54,803 nt of DNA from Oscillospiraceae bacterium (GTDB taxonomy: Bacteria > Bacillota > Clostridia > Oscillospirales > CAG-272), in assembly GCA_015063725.1 (NCBI GenBank), contig SVTP01000011.1, forward strand, positions 1 to 54,803, read 5' to 3'. The translations under genes were made by a program, and so were the position numbers. Each line of letters opens with the position of its first letter. The stretch's first letter is position 1. The notes beneath the pieces are model-generated. The model made no database searches. It was not told the origin of the DNA and saw nothing but the letters and a program-made list of their open reading frames with translations. Below, in pieces: positions 35,499 through 43,071 of this stretch.

Positions 35499-35645
35499 AA
35501 AAAAGCCTCCCCTGTGCAAGGGGAGGTGCCGTTTTTGTGAGAAAACGGCGGAAGGGTTGAGACTAGCTTCTTATTGTTTGAGGTAGAACCAACCCTTCAG
35601 TCTCGCGTTGCTCGACAGCTCCCCTTGCACAGGGGAGCCTTTCTT
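35499..35645. repeat. MITE-like palindromic repeat element (family B)
   Basis: About 147 bases with terminal inverted repeats: AAAAGCCTCCCCTGTGCAAG at the left and CTTGCACAGGGGAGCCTTTC at the right, each itself a hairpin end (CTCCCC..GGGGAG). Inner arms GAAGGGTTG and CAACCCTTC also pair. No coding capacity. It resembles the CTCCCC-bounded elements I know to be common in gut Clostridia, but no copy number can be given from this window. 35646-35719 shows nothing else. Confidence 0.65.
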
Positions 35646-35719
35646 ACATCTCTCACTTTCGATATGTTTCAGCATTGTTTGAAGTGTGATTTGGCTAAAA
35701 CATTTGGGTTGGAAATAAA

Positions 35720-36376
35720 TCACCGAAAATGCATATCAGAGTAAACGTATTCCATATGTGCGTCGGGATAGGTTTTATCAAGATAGGCTTCCCATCGGTT
35801 GGATGGGGGTAGGGTTGCGGCTCTTTCCTTCCAGCGAAAAATGGCAGATGCAGATATCGCCAAGTTAAACGCCATAAAAATCGAACACGCCACACAAAAA
35901 ATGTGCCACCGACGTGTGTGCATGTGATGCAAAAGACGCGCAAGGGTTGGATAGATCAGACCGACGAACACCATGCCGAGAAAGCCCCATAAAATCGCCA
36001 TCTGGCCACTGACGCGTCCGCCGATGTTGAGCGTGTGCGAGGAATAATCCCAAGAGACAGAGCCAAAGGTTCGCTCTTGAAACAGGCTTGTAAAATACTC
36101 CACCGCGCCACCCGTGACGGCAAACACCAAGAACTGCAGCACGACCGCGCGGCGGGGCAGAAATTTTGCTACAACGAATATCGCAACCGCGCCCACGCCG
36201 TAAACGGTGCAAAAGGGACCCACAACGGTGGCGGAGTGGTCAACCCACGCACCCGTGAGCACGATGTGCCAAAGCCCTTCTATCACAAACCCGAGGACGC
36301 TACCAAAAAAGAACACCCAAAACAAATCTGCATATCCCCAAAACAAACGCCGCAAAAGCGAGTTTTCCTTCTGCAT
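35720..36376 (-). CDS. CmpB-type putative ABC-transporter permease (PF06541-like)
   Basis: A 218-residue membrane protein with about five to six hydrophobic spans. It matches the family usually called putative ABC transporter permease (CmpB): FFGSVLGFVIEGLWHI near the N-terminus, FCTVYGVGAVAI, AVEYFTSLFQER, and SWDYSSHTLNIGGRVSGQMAILWG. Despite the name, no ATPase partner is adjacent and the role is not established. It is divergent from the gene at 36470. A short basic loop (HHMHTRRWH) separates the last spans. Confidence 0.85.
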   Translation of the reverse strand: MQKENSLLRRLFWGYADLFWVFFFGSVLGFVIEGLWHIVLTGAWVDHSATVVGPFCTVYGVGAVAIFVVAKFLPRRAVVLQFLVFAVTGGAVEYFTSLFQERTFGSVSWDYSSHTLNIGGRVSGQMAILWGFLGMVFVGLIYPTLARLLHHMHTRRWHIFCVACSIFMAFNLAISASAIFRWKERAATLPPSNRWEAYLDKTYPDAHMEYVYSDMHFR

Positions 36377-36420
36377 ACCGTTTCTCCTTCGTTTGCTTTT
36401 TTGAGGATAGTATGCGCTTT

Positions 36421-36448
36421 TTGAATATTTGTTATGTTTTGATAAAAT
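36421..36448 (+). promoter_or_regulatory. Promoter of the nuclease-like gene
   Basis: TTGAAT (36421-36426), 16 bases, TAAAAT (36443-36448), 22 bases before the ATG. Confidence 0.6.
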
Positions 36449-36469
36449 TTCCGCGAAAGGAGACCGTCA

Positions 36470-37255
36470 ATGAAATATCAGGATATTTTATATACCGTCG
36501 ATGCTGCACACAAGGCGCGCTTTGACCGTCTCTGTCGTGAAGCGGCATCCGCTCCGCGCGGATCGGGCGGCGAGGGCATCGGCACGCTTGGCGAAAAACG
36601 CATGCACGCCATTATCAAACGATACATTTGCGAGGATCACGCCTGCCACGAGGTCGGCGTGCTGGATACGGGCTACGTCTCGGACGTGCGCATTGGAAAT
36701 GACATATACGAGGTGCAAACGGGCGCCTTTTACCCGATGAAAAAGAAGATCGCGCACTACATCGAAAACACCGATTGCACCGTTACGGTCGTTCACCCGA
36801 TTTCGGTGACGAGATGGGTGACGTGGGTGGATGCCAAAACGGGAGAGGTCACGCCGCGCAAAAAGTCGCCCAAGCGCGAGCGCGCTATTCACCTCTTGCC
36901 CGAGCTTTACTGCCTGCTCCCATACCTTGGCAACGAGCGACTTCGTTTTCGCCTTTTGATGATCGAGGAAGAGGACTTCCGCACGCTTTCAGGTCGCAAG
37001 GATAACCGCAAGCGCGGCGCGCGACTCTACGAACGAATGCCGCTTGCCCTCTTGGGAGAGATCGAATTCTCCTCGCCCAACGATTTTGCCGTCTTTTTGC
37101 CAAACAATCTGCCGTCTCCGTTCACCGTCAAAGACTTCTCGCAAAAGACGGGCTTGCGCGGACGCGATGCCTATTCCGCCGTCCACGTGCTCGAAAAACT
37201 CGGGCTGATTACAAAAACCGAACCCATTGGCAGGGCAATGGCGTTTAGGGTTTAA
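36470..37255 (+). CDS. Probable PD-(D/E)XK-like domain plus winged helix
   Basis: A 261-residue protein with no name I know. Residues 38-100 read like a PD-(D/E)XK nuclease core: a helix with Glu42 (GTLGEKRMHAIIKRY), then DTGYVSDVRIG with Asp72, then IYEVQTG with Glu81-Val-Gln83, followed by KKKIAHYIE. Gln instead of Lys in the third position occurs in some active and some inactive members. Residues about 218-261 look like a winged helix (SQKTGLRGRDAYSAVHVLEKLGLI). GAAAGGAG precedes the ATG. Could cleave or bind DNA or RNA. No restriction-modification partner is nearby. Confidence 0.7.
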   Translation: MKYQDILYTVDAAHKARFDRLCREAASAPRGSGGEGIGTLGEKRMHAIIKRYICEDHACHEVGVLDTGYVSDVRIGNDIYEVQTGAFYPMKKKIAHYIENTDCTVTVVHPISVTRWVTWVDAKTGEVTPRKKSPKRERAIHLLPELYCLLPYLGNERLRFRLLMIEEEDFRTLSGRKDNRKRGARLYERMPLALLGEIEFSSPNDFAVFLPNNLPSPFTVKDFSQKTGLRGRDAYSAVHVLEKLGLITKTEPIGRAMAFRV

Positions 37256-37317
37256 GGAATTGTGGGGGGACTTTTTTAGAAAAAAAGTCCCCCACACCCC
37301 CTCAAAAAACTTTCTAA
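37256..37317 (+). repeat. Stop-codon-proximal hairpin repeat, copy 4
   Basis: The only copy on the plus strand, right after the stop of the only plus-strand gene so marked. TTGTGGGGGGAC, TTTTTTAGAAAAAA, AGTCCCCCACACCCCC, TCAAAAAACTTTC. Orientation relative to the gene is the same as in the other four copies. Confidence 0.75.
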
Positions 37318-37333
37318 CATGATTCCAACAATC

Positions 37334-37361
37334 TTGTCAGCAAATCCCCAAATGATACACT
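37334..37361 (+). promoter_or_regulatory. Promoter of the ECF sigma gene
   Basis: TTGTCA (37334-37339), 16 bases, TACACT (37356-37361). Confidence 0.55.
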
Positions 37362-37385
37362 ATATAGGTGAAAGGAGGCGAGAAA

Positions 37386-38999
37386 ATGCAAGAGACGAAT
37401 AAAATGCGTGATCGGCTGATCGACGAATTTGCCAAAAACTATATGGAAAAGCTGTTTTATTTCTGTCTCAAAAAGACAGGGAGTCAGGTCGAGGCAGAGG
37501 ATTTGACGCAGGAGATTGCACTTCAAATTATCACAGCGTTAAACAAAGGTACGATTCCCACAAGTTTTTCGGCGTGGGTATGGCAGATCGCGCGCAACTG
37601 CTATGCAAAATGGGCAAAGGAAAAGCATAATCAAAAAGAAGCGCAAAGTGGCTCCGATATCGGCGATTATGAAATAGAGGACGAGAGCGAAAATATCCTT
37701 GATGAAATGATACATACAGAGCAAATGGCTCTGCTTCGACGAGAGTTGGCGTTCATCAAAAGTGATTATCGTAACATCGTAGTTGCCTATTACATAGAGA
37801 ATAAGAGCATTCGTGATATTGCATCGTCGCTTTCACTTTCGGTCAGCGCGGTTCAACAAAGACTCCACCGCGCAAGAATCCTATTGAAAGAAGGTATGAA
37901 TATGGCAAGAGAATTTGGTGTAAGAAGCTATAAGCCGGAGGAAGTAAACTATACCAACAACTGTTCACGTCCCGGAGACAAGAACCAGCCCTACAGTGTG
38001 ATGGAACACAAAATGTATCAGAATATTCTGTTGGAGGTCTACGGAAATCCTTCCACCGCAGAAGCGCTTTCCTTGGAGCTTGGCGTGGCGCTCCCTTATA
38101 TGGAGGATGAATTGGAATGGTTGACGAAAGAAACCTTTTTGATCAAAGACGGAAATAAATATCAAACCGCGTTTCCTATCGTAAGTCGTTCCGCACAAGA
38201 CCAAGTGCATTTTGCTTGGTTAACCGCTGCACCCGCGATTACAAAAGCCTTGATCTCTTTTGTCGAGCATCTGAATGACGCATTTGTTGATAAAGGAGAG
38301 AAGTTCTACGGTCCATATCAGGACTACGAAAGCGCAAAGTGGACGATTTTGATGTTGGCGTTTGATTATTTTATGTATAAGGCACAGAAAATTCGTGACT
38401 TTACCCAACGTCCCGACAATGGATATTGGGATATGATCGGATATCAAAAGCAATCTGTAACGAAACCGAATTTTGTTGGAAACCACTGTAGCTATTGTGG
38501 CTTCCAACAGTTCAAGTATGAGTTCGACGGTATTTCTGATCGAACACCGCCTTATCTTACCGAAGAGGAATCGAAGGTACTGTATGATTTCGTCATGGGA
38601 AATACAACCGAGGAGAGAGGTGAACTCGTTGAAAAACTGCGCAGATGCGGATATTTGAAGAAAAATGGAAGTGCATATATCCCGGATATCGTTACGATCA
38701 GAATCGATGAAATCAGAAATGCGGTTAGGAGTATGGACGAGCACACAATGTCTGAACTATCCGTGGTGGCTGAACGTGCCAAAGCTTTGCTGAAAAACTT
38801 ATATGACGAGGTTTACGGCATTATCTGTGCTGATCTTCCCCCTGTCTTTTTGAATGATATTTATCAATGCAGAATGGCAGTTTCAACTTGTTATTTCTGC
38901 CGTGGATATGTGATGGCGGAAGCGTTGAAAAGTGGGTATTTGCTCCCGTCAAACGAAGTAAGTCCCGTCATTGGCGCACATTTTTGGATCGATTCCTAA
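37386..38999 (+). CDS. ECF sigma factor with large C-terminal extension
   Basis: A 537-residue protein. Residues 1-75 are a sigma-70 region 2 (EAEDLTQEIALQIITAL, then SFSAWVWQIARNCYAKW); residues 113-170 are region 4 (IVVAYYIENKSIRDIASSLSLSVSAVQQRLHRAR). Normal ECF factors end near here at 160-190 residues. The remaining ~365 residues include a winged-helix-like part (about 205-262), then a mainly helical domain with two CxxC pairs (HCSYC 368-371 and CYFC 502-505). No anti-sigma gene is adjacent, so the extension may hold the control function. AAAGGAGG precedes the ATG at 37386. Confidence 0.88.
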   Translation: MQETNKMRDRLIDEFAKNYMEKLFYFCLKKTGSQVEAEDLTQEIALQIITALNKGTIPTSFSAWVWQIARNCYAKWAKEKHNQKEAQSGSDIGDYEIEDESENILDEMIHTEQMALLRRELAFIKSDYRNIVVAYYIENKSIRDIASSLSLSVSAVQQRLHRARILLKEGMNMAREFGVRSYKPEEVNYTNNCSRPGDKNQPYSVMEHKMYQNILLEVYGNPSTAEALSLELGVALPYMEDELEWLTKETFLIKDGNKYQTAFPIVSRSAQDQVHFAWLTAAPAITKALISFVEHLNDAFVDKGEKFYGPYQDYESAKWTILMLAFDYFMYKAQKIRDFTQRPDNGYWDMIGYQKQSVTKPNFVGNHCSYCGFQQFKYEFDGISDRTPPYLTEEESKVLYDFVMGNTTEERGELVEKLRRCGYLKKNGSAYIPDIVTIRIDEIRNAVRSMDEHTMSELSVVAERAKALLKNLYDEVYGIICADLPPVFLNDIYQCRMAVSTCYFCRGYVMAEALKSGYLLPSNEVSPVIGAHFWIDS

Positions 39000-39006
39000 A
39001 GCAACC

Positions 39007-39039
39007 CGCCGAGAGGTACCGTTTGGTACCTCTCGGCGG
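39007..39039 (+). terminator. Terminator of the ECF sigma gene
   Basis: A 15-pair perfect stem (CCGCCGAGAGGTACC/GGTACCTCTCGGCGG, GTTT loop), followed by TGTTTGTTT. Confidence 0.85.
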
Positions 39040-39054
39040 TGTTTGTTTCTAAAA

Positions 39055-39205
39055 GGCGGGCGACCTAATGGAAGGCGGCAAGCTGCCACGAGATTGCAAG
39101 CAATCTCTGCGCCCCTATCGAAATCGGGAGGCGAAACGCCTCCCCTACAATCAATTAGCACATGATCTGGTAGGGGAGGGGCTTGCTCCTCCCGTGTTAG
39201 CGCAA
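39055..39205. repeat. String of GC-rich hairpins (family C)
   Basis: Four hairpins in a row: GGCGGCAAGCTGCC (39075-39088), AGATTGCAAGCAATCT (39091-39106), GGGAGGCG/CGCCTCCC (39126-39142) and GGGAGGGGC/GCTCCTCCC (39174-39193). The last two share CTCCCCTAC/GTAGGGGAG edges. No coding frame. Probably a composite of dispersed repeats. Confidence 0.55.
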
Positions 39206-39217
39206 AGAAATAAGATC

Positions 39218-39243
39218 GCCCTCGCTCCTTTCGGAACGAGGGC
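39218..39243 (-). terminator. Terminator of padR-DUF2812
   Basis: GCCCTCGCTCC/GGAACGAGGGC stem with TTTC loop immediately after the DUF2812 stop. The tail GATCTTATTTC is only moderately T-rich. A near-identical hairpin lies at 40272-40297. Confidence 0.6.
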
Positions 39244-39248
39244 TAAAC

Positions 39249-39845
39249 TTATTCTTCCGTTTCGGCTTCTTTCTTCAGTTTGTCGACTTGTATTTGATAA
39301 GCAATTACGGGAATTAACGTGAGAACGCCTATACTGCCTAAAATAATCGAAGCAAGTGGTGTCTTAAAGGCAAACAGTATTGCCATAAGTGCAAACATTG
39401 CAAAGTAGGTAAGCCAAATATTACGCCACTTTTTTATATATCCGATCTTATCGTTTGTTGTGGTATGCAGCTCAAAGGGGTTTCCGTCATTTTCTTTTTC
39501 AACGATAAGCAATTCTTTATTGAATGTCGTAGCGTTGGTAGCTATCTTTCCGCTGCCTTCTGCCCACGGTCTAAAACGCACTTTACCGATGGAATAGCTC
39601 ACATTGATATTTTTGTAGAACACCTTATATCCGCAACCTTCAAGAAATGCTTTATATTCCTGCGAATCCTTTTTCGATTTATCCGCAACAAATTCAACCG
39701 CATACTGATATTGTTTTGGGGTACAGCTTTCAAACTCGTAAAGCATTTTGCCAACTCTCACAAGCCTATAACCTTTTTGAGCCATTTTATTTAACCATTT
39801 TTCTTGGGAAGTCAAAAAGCCGCCAAAATAACGATATTTTTTCAT
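39249..39845 (-). CDS. DUF2812 domain-containing membrane protein
   Basis: A 198-residue protein beginning MKKYRYFGGFLTSQEKWLNKMAQKGYRLVRVGK, the hallmark of DUF2812, with EFESCTPKQYQYAVEFV next. Two membrane segments lie near 145-185. These proteins are regularly encoded after a PadR regulator, as here with a four-base gap, and are thought to act in the envelope, but function is unknown. The C-terminal tail is charged (KLKKEAETEE). Confidence 0.9.
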   Translation of the reverse strand: MKKYRYFGGFLTSQEKWLNKMAQKGYRLVRVGKMLYEFESCTPKQYQYAVEFVADKSKKDSQEYKAFLEGCGYKVFYKNINVSYSIGKVRFRPWAEGSGKIATNATTFNKELLIVEKENDGNPFELHTTTNDKIGYIKKWRNIWLTYFAMFALMAILFAFKTPLASIILGSIGVLTLIPVIAYQIQVDKLKKEAETEE

Positions 39846-39849
39846 TGTG

Positions 39850-40176
39850 TTATCCTCCTATAATTTCTTCGGCTATGCAAGCTAAACTTTGAATACGTTT
39901 TAGTTCACGTTCCGCAACGTGCTTACCCTCGTCGGTAATAATATACTCTTTTTTTCGCACATCGGAGTCATCGTGAATGGTGATCCACCCTTTTTTATTT
40001 AGACTATCCAATGCGCCATATAAAGAACCGGCACCAATCATTAGTCTGCCTTCTGTCTTTTCCTCAACGAACTGCATTATTGCATAGCCGTGTCGCGCTT
40101 GATATAAGGCAAGCAGAATAAAGAACGTAACCTCTGTCAAAGCTCCACTTTTTACATTATCTCTCAAATTCAACAC
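39850..40176 (-). CDS. PadR-family transcriptional regulator
   Basis: A 108-residue PadR regulator. The winged-helix domain carries LTEVTFFILLALYQARHGYAIMQFVEE and GAGSLYGALDSLNKKGWI, with DVRKKEYIITDEGKHVAERELKRI as wing and dimer helix. It is the first gene of a padR-DUF2812 operon. The promoter at 40203-40231 is embedded in an inverted repeat with 13-base arms, so it very likely represses itself. GAGGTG precedes the ATG. Confidence 0.95.
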   Translation of the reverse strand: MLNLRDNVKSGALTEVTFFILLALYQARHGYAIMQFVEEKTEGRLMIGAGSLYGALDSLNKKGWITIHDDSDVRKKEYIITDEGKHVAERELKRIQSLACIAEEIIGG

Positions 40177-40179
40177 CTC

Positions 40180-40225
40180 ACTATTACGGTTACTGTAATA
40201 GTATTATATCACTAACCGTAATAGT
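40180..40225. promoter_or_regulatory. PadR operator
   Basis: Perfect 13-base arms ACTATTACGGTTA (40180-40192) and its complement TAACCGTAATAGT (40213-40225), 20 bases apart, flanking the -10. A third partial half-site TACTGTAATAGT lies between them. Confidence 0.8.
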
Positions 40226-40231
40226 TGTCAA
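40203..40231 (-). promoter_or_regulatory. padR promoter
   Basis: Minus-strand TTGACA (40226-40231), 17 bases, TATAAT (40203-40208). Confidence 0.9.
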
Positions 40232-40271
40232 GAGAATTTCTGCTTTTTTCATAATCAAAGCAATAAATAAA

Positions 40272-40297
40272 CCCTCGCTCCATTGTGGAACGAGGGC
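40272..40297 (-). terminator. Terminator-like hairpin downstream of the ABC exporter
   Basis: CCCTCGCTCC/GGAACGAGGG stem, then TTTATTTATTG on the minus strand. It could end the exporter transcript after the repeat-rich stretch 40300-40619. That stretch holds no supported gene, only a GACACCAC/GTGGTGTC hairpin (40417-40435) and repeat copy 5. Confidence 0.5.
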
Positions 40298-40550
40298 ATT
40301 TCTTTTAGAACAGACCTTTGTTATATTTGAATTGTGCGTACAGTGCTATTGCCAAACAACTTTCTTAGCGGATAGGGTTAGTGGGTCTCGCTGCGGCTCG
40401 GTCACGCTCGGGCTCTGACACCACACCGTGGTGTCATTCACTCCCCTCGCGCCGCTTCGCTACCTAGCCGCTCGCGACAGCAAAAGCGCGTCCTGTGGCG
40501 CGCGTCGACTGTCCGTCCGCAAACGAAAAACTCTTTTTTGATAATTCTCG

Positions 40551-40609
40551 TGCGAGAGTTCTTGAAAGGGGTGTGGGGGAAACTTCTTGCAAGAAGTTTT
40601 CCCCACAAA
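40551..40609 (-). repeat. Stop-codon-proximal hairpin repeat, copy 5 (after ABC permease)
   Basis: In gene sense: TTGTGGGGAAAACTTCTTGC, AAGAAGTTTCCCCCACACCCC, TTTCAAGAACTCTCGCAC. The stem sequence differs from copy 3 (CTTCTT/AAGAAG in place of T/A runs) but still pairs. It starts about 11 bases past the permease stop. Confidence 0.75.
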
Positions 40610-40619
40610 TCCGCACCCC

Positions 40620-41351
40620 TTACTGTCTCTTCATTTGTCTTAAGAACAGAAGAACCGCGGCGACGAGAATGACGAGGGCATAGCCGAGAACCCACCAGAG
40701 GTGTGGGAATATGCCTGCATAGTCGCCGGCGATAACGGCGCGTTGCATCTCGACGGAGTGAACAAAGGGCAGCGCGTAGGCGATCTTTTTAAAGGCGCCG
40801 CCCACGAGGTCAAGGTCAAACCAAATGCCCGAGAGCCAAGCAGAGAGGTTGGTGAGGAGCGCGCCGCAAATGCCGCCCACTTGCTTGTCGTTGAATACAC
40901 TTCCGCAAAGGAGTCCCAGCGCGATATAGAGCAGCGCAACGGGAATAAGAAGGACGAGCGAGAGCAGAATGTTAACGGTAACGTCCAATCCCAAAATGAC
41001 GGCAAAGAGGTAGGTCGCCACACCCTCGGCAAGCGCGATGGGGATGAGCGGTAGGGTATACCCAAGAATGAAATCCACAGGCGACATGGGCGTGGTGTAA
41101 AGGCGGTGCATAAAGCTGCTCTGCCTGTCTTTTGCAATAATGGTGGCAGAGAACAGCGTCATAAAAGCAAGGCCGAACACCGCAATTCCGGGCGAGAGGT
41201 GCGAAATCTCAAACAAACTCACAGGGATGTTTGCCTGAATGGCACTCAAAAGCAGAAGCAGAACAATCGGGAAGCCGAACAGGAAAGAAAGGTTTAAGGG
41301 ATCGCGCAGGATCTCCTTGAAATTGCGTTTTGCAAAGGTCAACATTCTCAT
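40620..41351 (-). CDS. ABC-2 type transporter permease
   Basis: A 243-residue ABC-2 permease with six predicted membrane segments. The N-terminal cytoplasmic segment FAKRNFKEILRDPLNLSFLFGFPIVLLLL and the internal LYTTPMSPVDFILGY are typical of drug/bacteriocin-type exporters. Its start codon overlaps the stop of the ATPase gene by four bases (ATGA), so the two are co-translated. Substrate unknown; the position between a PadR operon and an SdpI-like immunity operon hints at toxin or antibiotic export, but that is inference. Confidence 0.92.
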   Translation of the reverse strand: MRMLTFAKRNFKEILRDPLNLSFLFGFPIVLLLLLSAIQANIPVSLFEISHLSPGIAVFGLAFMTLFSATIIAKDRQSSFMHRLYTTPMSPVDFILGYTLPLIPIALAEGVATYLFAVILGLDVTVNILLSLVLLIPVALLYIALGLLCGSVFNDKQVGGICGALLTNLSAWLSGIWFDLDLVGGAFKKIAYALPFVHSVEMQRAVIAGDYAGIFPHLWWVLGYALVILVAAVLLFLRQMKRQ

Positions 41352-42079
41352 TTGCCAGTCCCCCTTACAATTTGAATAAATGCGTGCTCAATGCTGTCCG
41401 TACCCGTCTGTGCCTTGATGGCGTCGGGCGTGTCGCAGACGAGGAGCTTGCCGTCCTTCATAATGGCGATGCGGTCAGAGAGCGCCTCGGCTTCTTCCAT
41501 GTAGTGCGTGGTCAGGATAACGGTGATATTCCCCTTGAGCGCGCGGATGATGTCCCAAAGCTCGCTGCGCGCAATGACGTCAAGACCTAAGGTCGGCTCG
41601 TCGAGAAAGAGCACCTTCGGCTCACTGATGAGCGCCATCGCAATGCTGAGGCGGCGCGCGTATCCGCCCGAAAGCTTGCTCGCTTTCTTGCTCATCACGC
41701 CCTCAAGCGAGAGCATAGCAGAAAGGGAAGACACCTTTTCGTCGGTCTTTTGCTTGTCAAAGCCGTAAATGCCGCAAATCAGCTCAAGGTTCTCGCGTAC
41801 AGAGAGCCCTGCCGCAACAGCAGTCTCCTGCGGAGAGACGCCAATGCTTGCCTTGACTGCCGCGGAATTTTGGATAATGCTCTCGCCAAGCACCGTGGCA
41901 TCCCCACTTGTGGGGGCAGTCAGGCAAGAGAGCATTTTAATGGTGGTCGTTTTGCCCGCACCGTTGACACCGAGCAGAGAAAAAAGCTCGCCCTGTGCAA
42001 TCGTCAAATTCAGGTTGTCAACCGCGAGGACGTCTTTGTATCGTTTGGTCAGGTTTTTGATTTTGATGGCATCCATCAT
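41348..42079 (-). CDS. ABC transporter ATP-binding protein
   Basis: A 243-residue ABC ATPase of the ABC-2 exporter class. Walker A GVNGAGKTTTIKML, signature LSGGYARRLSIAM, Walker B VLFLDEPTLGLD and the switch His in LTTHYMEEAEALS are present. It energises the permease encoded immediately downstream. AAAGGAG lies five to eight bases before two possible ATGs (42079 or 42076). The promoter TTGACA-17-TATCAT is at 42107-42135. Confidence 0.95.
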   Translation of the reverse strand: MMDAIKIKNLTKRYKDVLAVDNLNLTIAQGELFSLLGVNGAGKTTTIKMLSCLTAPTSGDATVLGESIIQNSAAVKASIGVSPQETAVAAGLSVRENLELICGIYGFDKQKTDEKVSSLSAMLSLEGVMSKKASKLSGGYARRLSIAMALISEPKVLFLDEPTLGLDVIARSELWDIIRALKGNITVILTTHYMEEAEALSDRIAIMKDGKLLVCDTPDAIKAQTGTDSIEHAFIQIVRGTGK

Positions 42080-42106
42080 TTTGTCTCCTTTGAATGTGAT
42101 ATTATT

Positions 42107-42135
42107 ATGATATCATATTCATTTCACGTTGTCAA
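42107..42135 (-). promoter_or_regulatory. ABC exporter promoter
   Basis: Minus-strand TTGACA (42130-42135), 17 bases, TATCAT (42107-42112), with a palindromic ATGATATCAT covering the -10. It lies 32 bases from operator 1 of the divergent operon. Confidence 0.78.
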
Positions 42136-42166
42136 TAGGATCAGAGAAAAAAGATTTCCAAAAAAA

Positions 42167-42188
42167 TATTTAACCAAAAAGTTAAATA
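42167..42188. promoter_or_regulatory. SdpR/ArsR-type operator 1
   Basis: TATTTAAC-CAAAAA-GTTAAATA, eight-base arms, just upstream of the -35 of the CPBP-ArsR-SdpI operon. It shares 17 of 19 positions with operator 2. Confidence 0.7.
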
Positions 42189-42193
42189 ACCTA

Positions 42194-42222
42194 TTGACAA
42201 ACAGGAAAATGTGTGCTATACT
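42194..42222 (+). promoter_or_regulatory. CPBP-ArsR-SdpI operon promoter
   Basis: TTGACA (42194-42199), 17 bases, TATACT (42217-42222), bracketed by the two operators. Confidence 0.85.
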
Positions 42223-42225
42223 ATA

Positions 42226-42244
42226 ATTAACCAAAAGGTTAAAT
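42226..42244. promoter_or_regulatory. SdpR/ArsR-type operator 2
   Basis: TTAACC-AAAA-GGTTAA at the transcription start. Binding here would block RNA polymerase; its centre is about 57 bases from operator 1. Confidence 0.75.
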
Positions 42245-42284
42245 GACATGTCAACGCACCTGTTCAAATCCATTTGGAGGTATT

Positions 42285-43043
42285 ATGAAACAATTTGTTA
42301 AGAAATATTGGAAGACTCTTTTGTTCTTTGCTATTGCAGGCCTTGTGGGCGGATTTTGTACAGGACTTTATGTGTTGGACGGTTATCCGCCCGAGATGCA
42401 AGAAGAAGTATTGTCACAGGGATTGACACCCACTATCATGGCGATTGTAACTGCCATGCAAGGGGCAGGGTATGGCATTGTACTCGGCGTGATCGGCATT
42501 CTGCTTGGTAAAAAAACGGGACTTTGGAAAGACGAAACGCACTTTGCAAAAAAGCCGCTCCTTATTACGATTGCAATTGCGCTGATCGGCGGTCTTGCTC
42601 TCATTGTGCCCGACCTGTTGTTCTTTGGCAAGTACAATGAGGCAATTATGAATTCTTATGATGCAAAGCCCACCGTTGTGTATATCATTGGAGCACTCCT
42701 CTACGGTGGCGTAATTGAAGAAGTTATGCTCCGCCTGTTTTGGATGTCGCTGATCGCCTTCATCCTTTGGAAGCTGTTTGCAAGAAAAGCAGAAAAGCCA
42801 ACCCTCGCTATTTTGGTTGCATCTAACATCATCGCGGCGCTCCTGTTTGCCGCAGGACATCTGCCTGCAACCTTTATGATGATTGGAAATTCTCCATTGA
42901 TCATTTTCAGATGCTTCTTACTCAACGGGGGATTCGGCTTGCTGTTTGGTTATCTGTACCGCAAACACGGTCTGCGTTATTCGATGCTCGCGCATGCGGG
43001 ATGCCACATCGTATCCAAGCTGATTTGGATTTTATTCGTCTGA
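42285..43043 (+). CDS. CPBP-family intramembrane protease
   Basis: A 252-residue membrane protein of the CPBP glutamic endopeptidase family with seven or eight spans. Motifs: GGVIEEVMLRLF (Glu145, Glu146, Arg150), FAAGHLPAT (His192) and LAHAGCHIVSK (His237, His241). TTTGGAGG precedes the ATG; an upstream ATG at 42243 lies inside operator 2. First gene of an operon with an ArsR repressor and an SdpI-like protein. In some Bacillota such proteases serve as bacteriocin immunity proteins, which fits the SdpI neighbour. Confidence 0.88.
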   Translation: MKQFVKKYWKTLLFFAIAGLVGGFCTGLYVLDGYPPEMQEEVLSQGLTPTIMAIVTAMQGAGYGIVLGVIGILLGKKTGLWKDETHFAKKPLLITIAIALIGGLALIVPDLLFFGKYNEAIMNSYDAKPTVVYIIGALLYGGVIEEVMLRLFWMSLIAFILWKLFARKAEKPTLAILVASNIIAALLFAAGHLPATFMMIGNSPLIIFRCFLLNGGFGLLFGYLYRKHGLRYSMLAHAGCHIVSKLIWILFV

Positions 43044-43071
43044 TTTTCATACTATAAAAGGAGGATCTATT

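Noticed and set aside
40300-40550. A small gene in the repeat-rich gap before the ABC permease
   Set aside because: Open frames there lack ribosome sites and consist of repeat-like GC-rich sequence.
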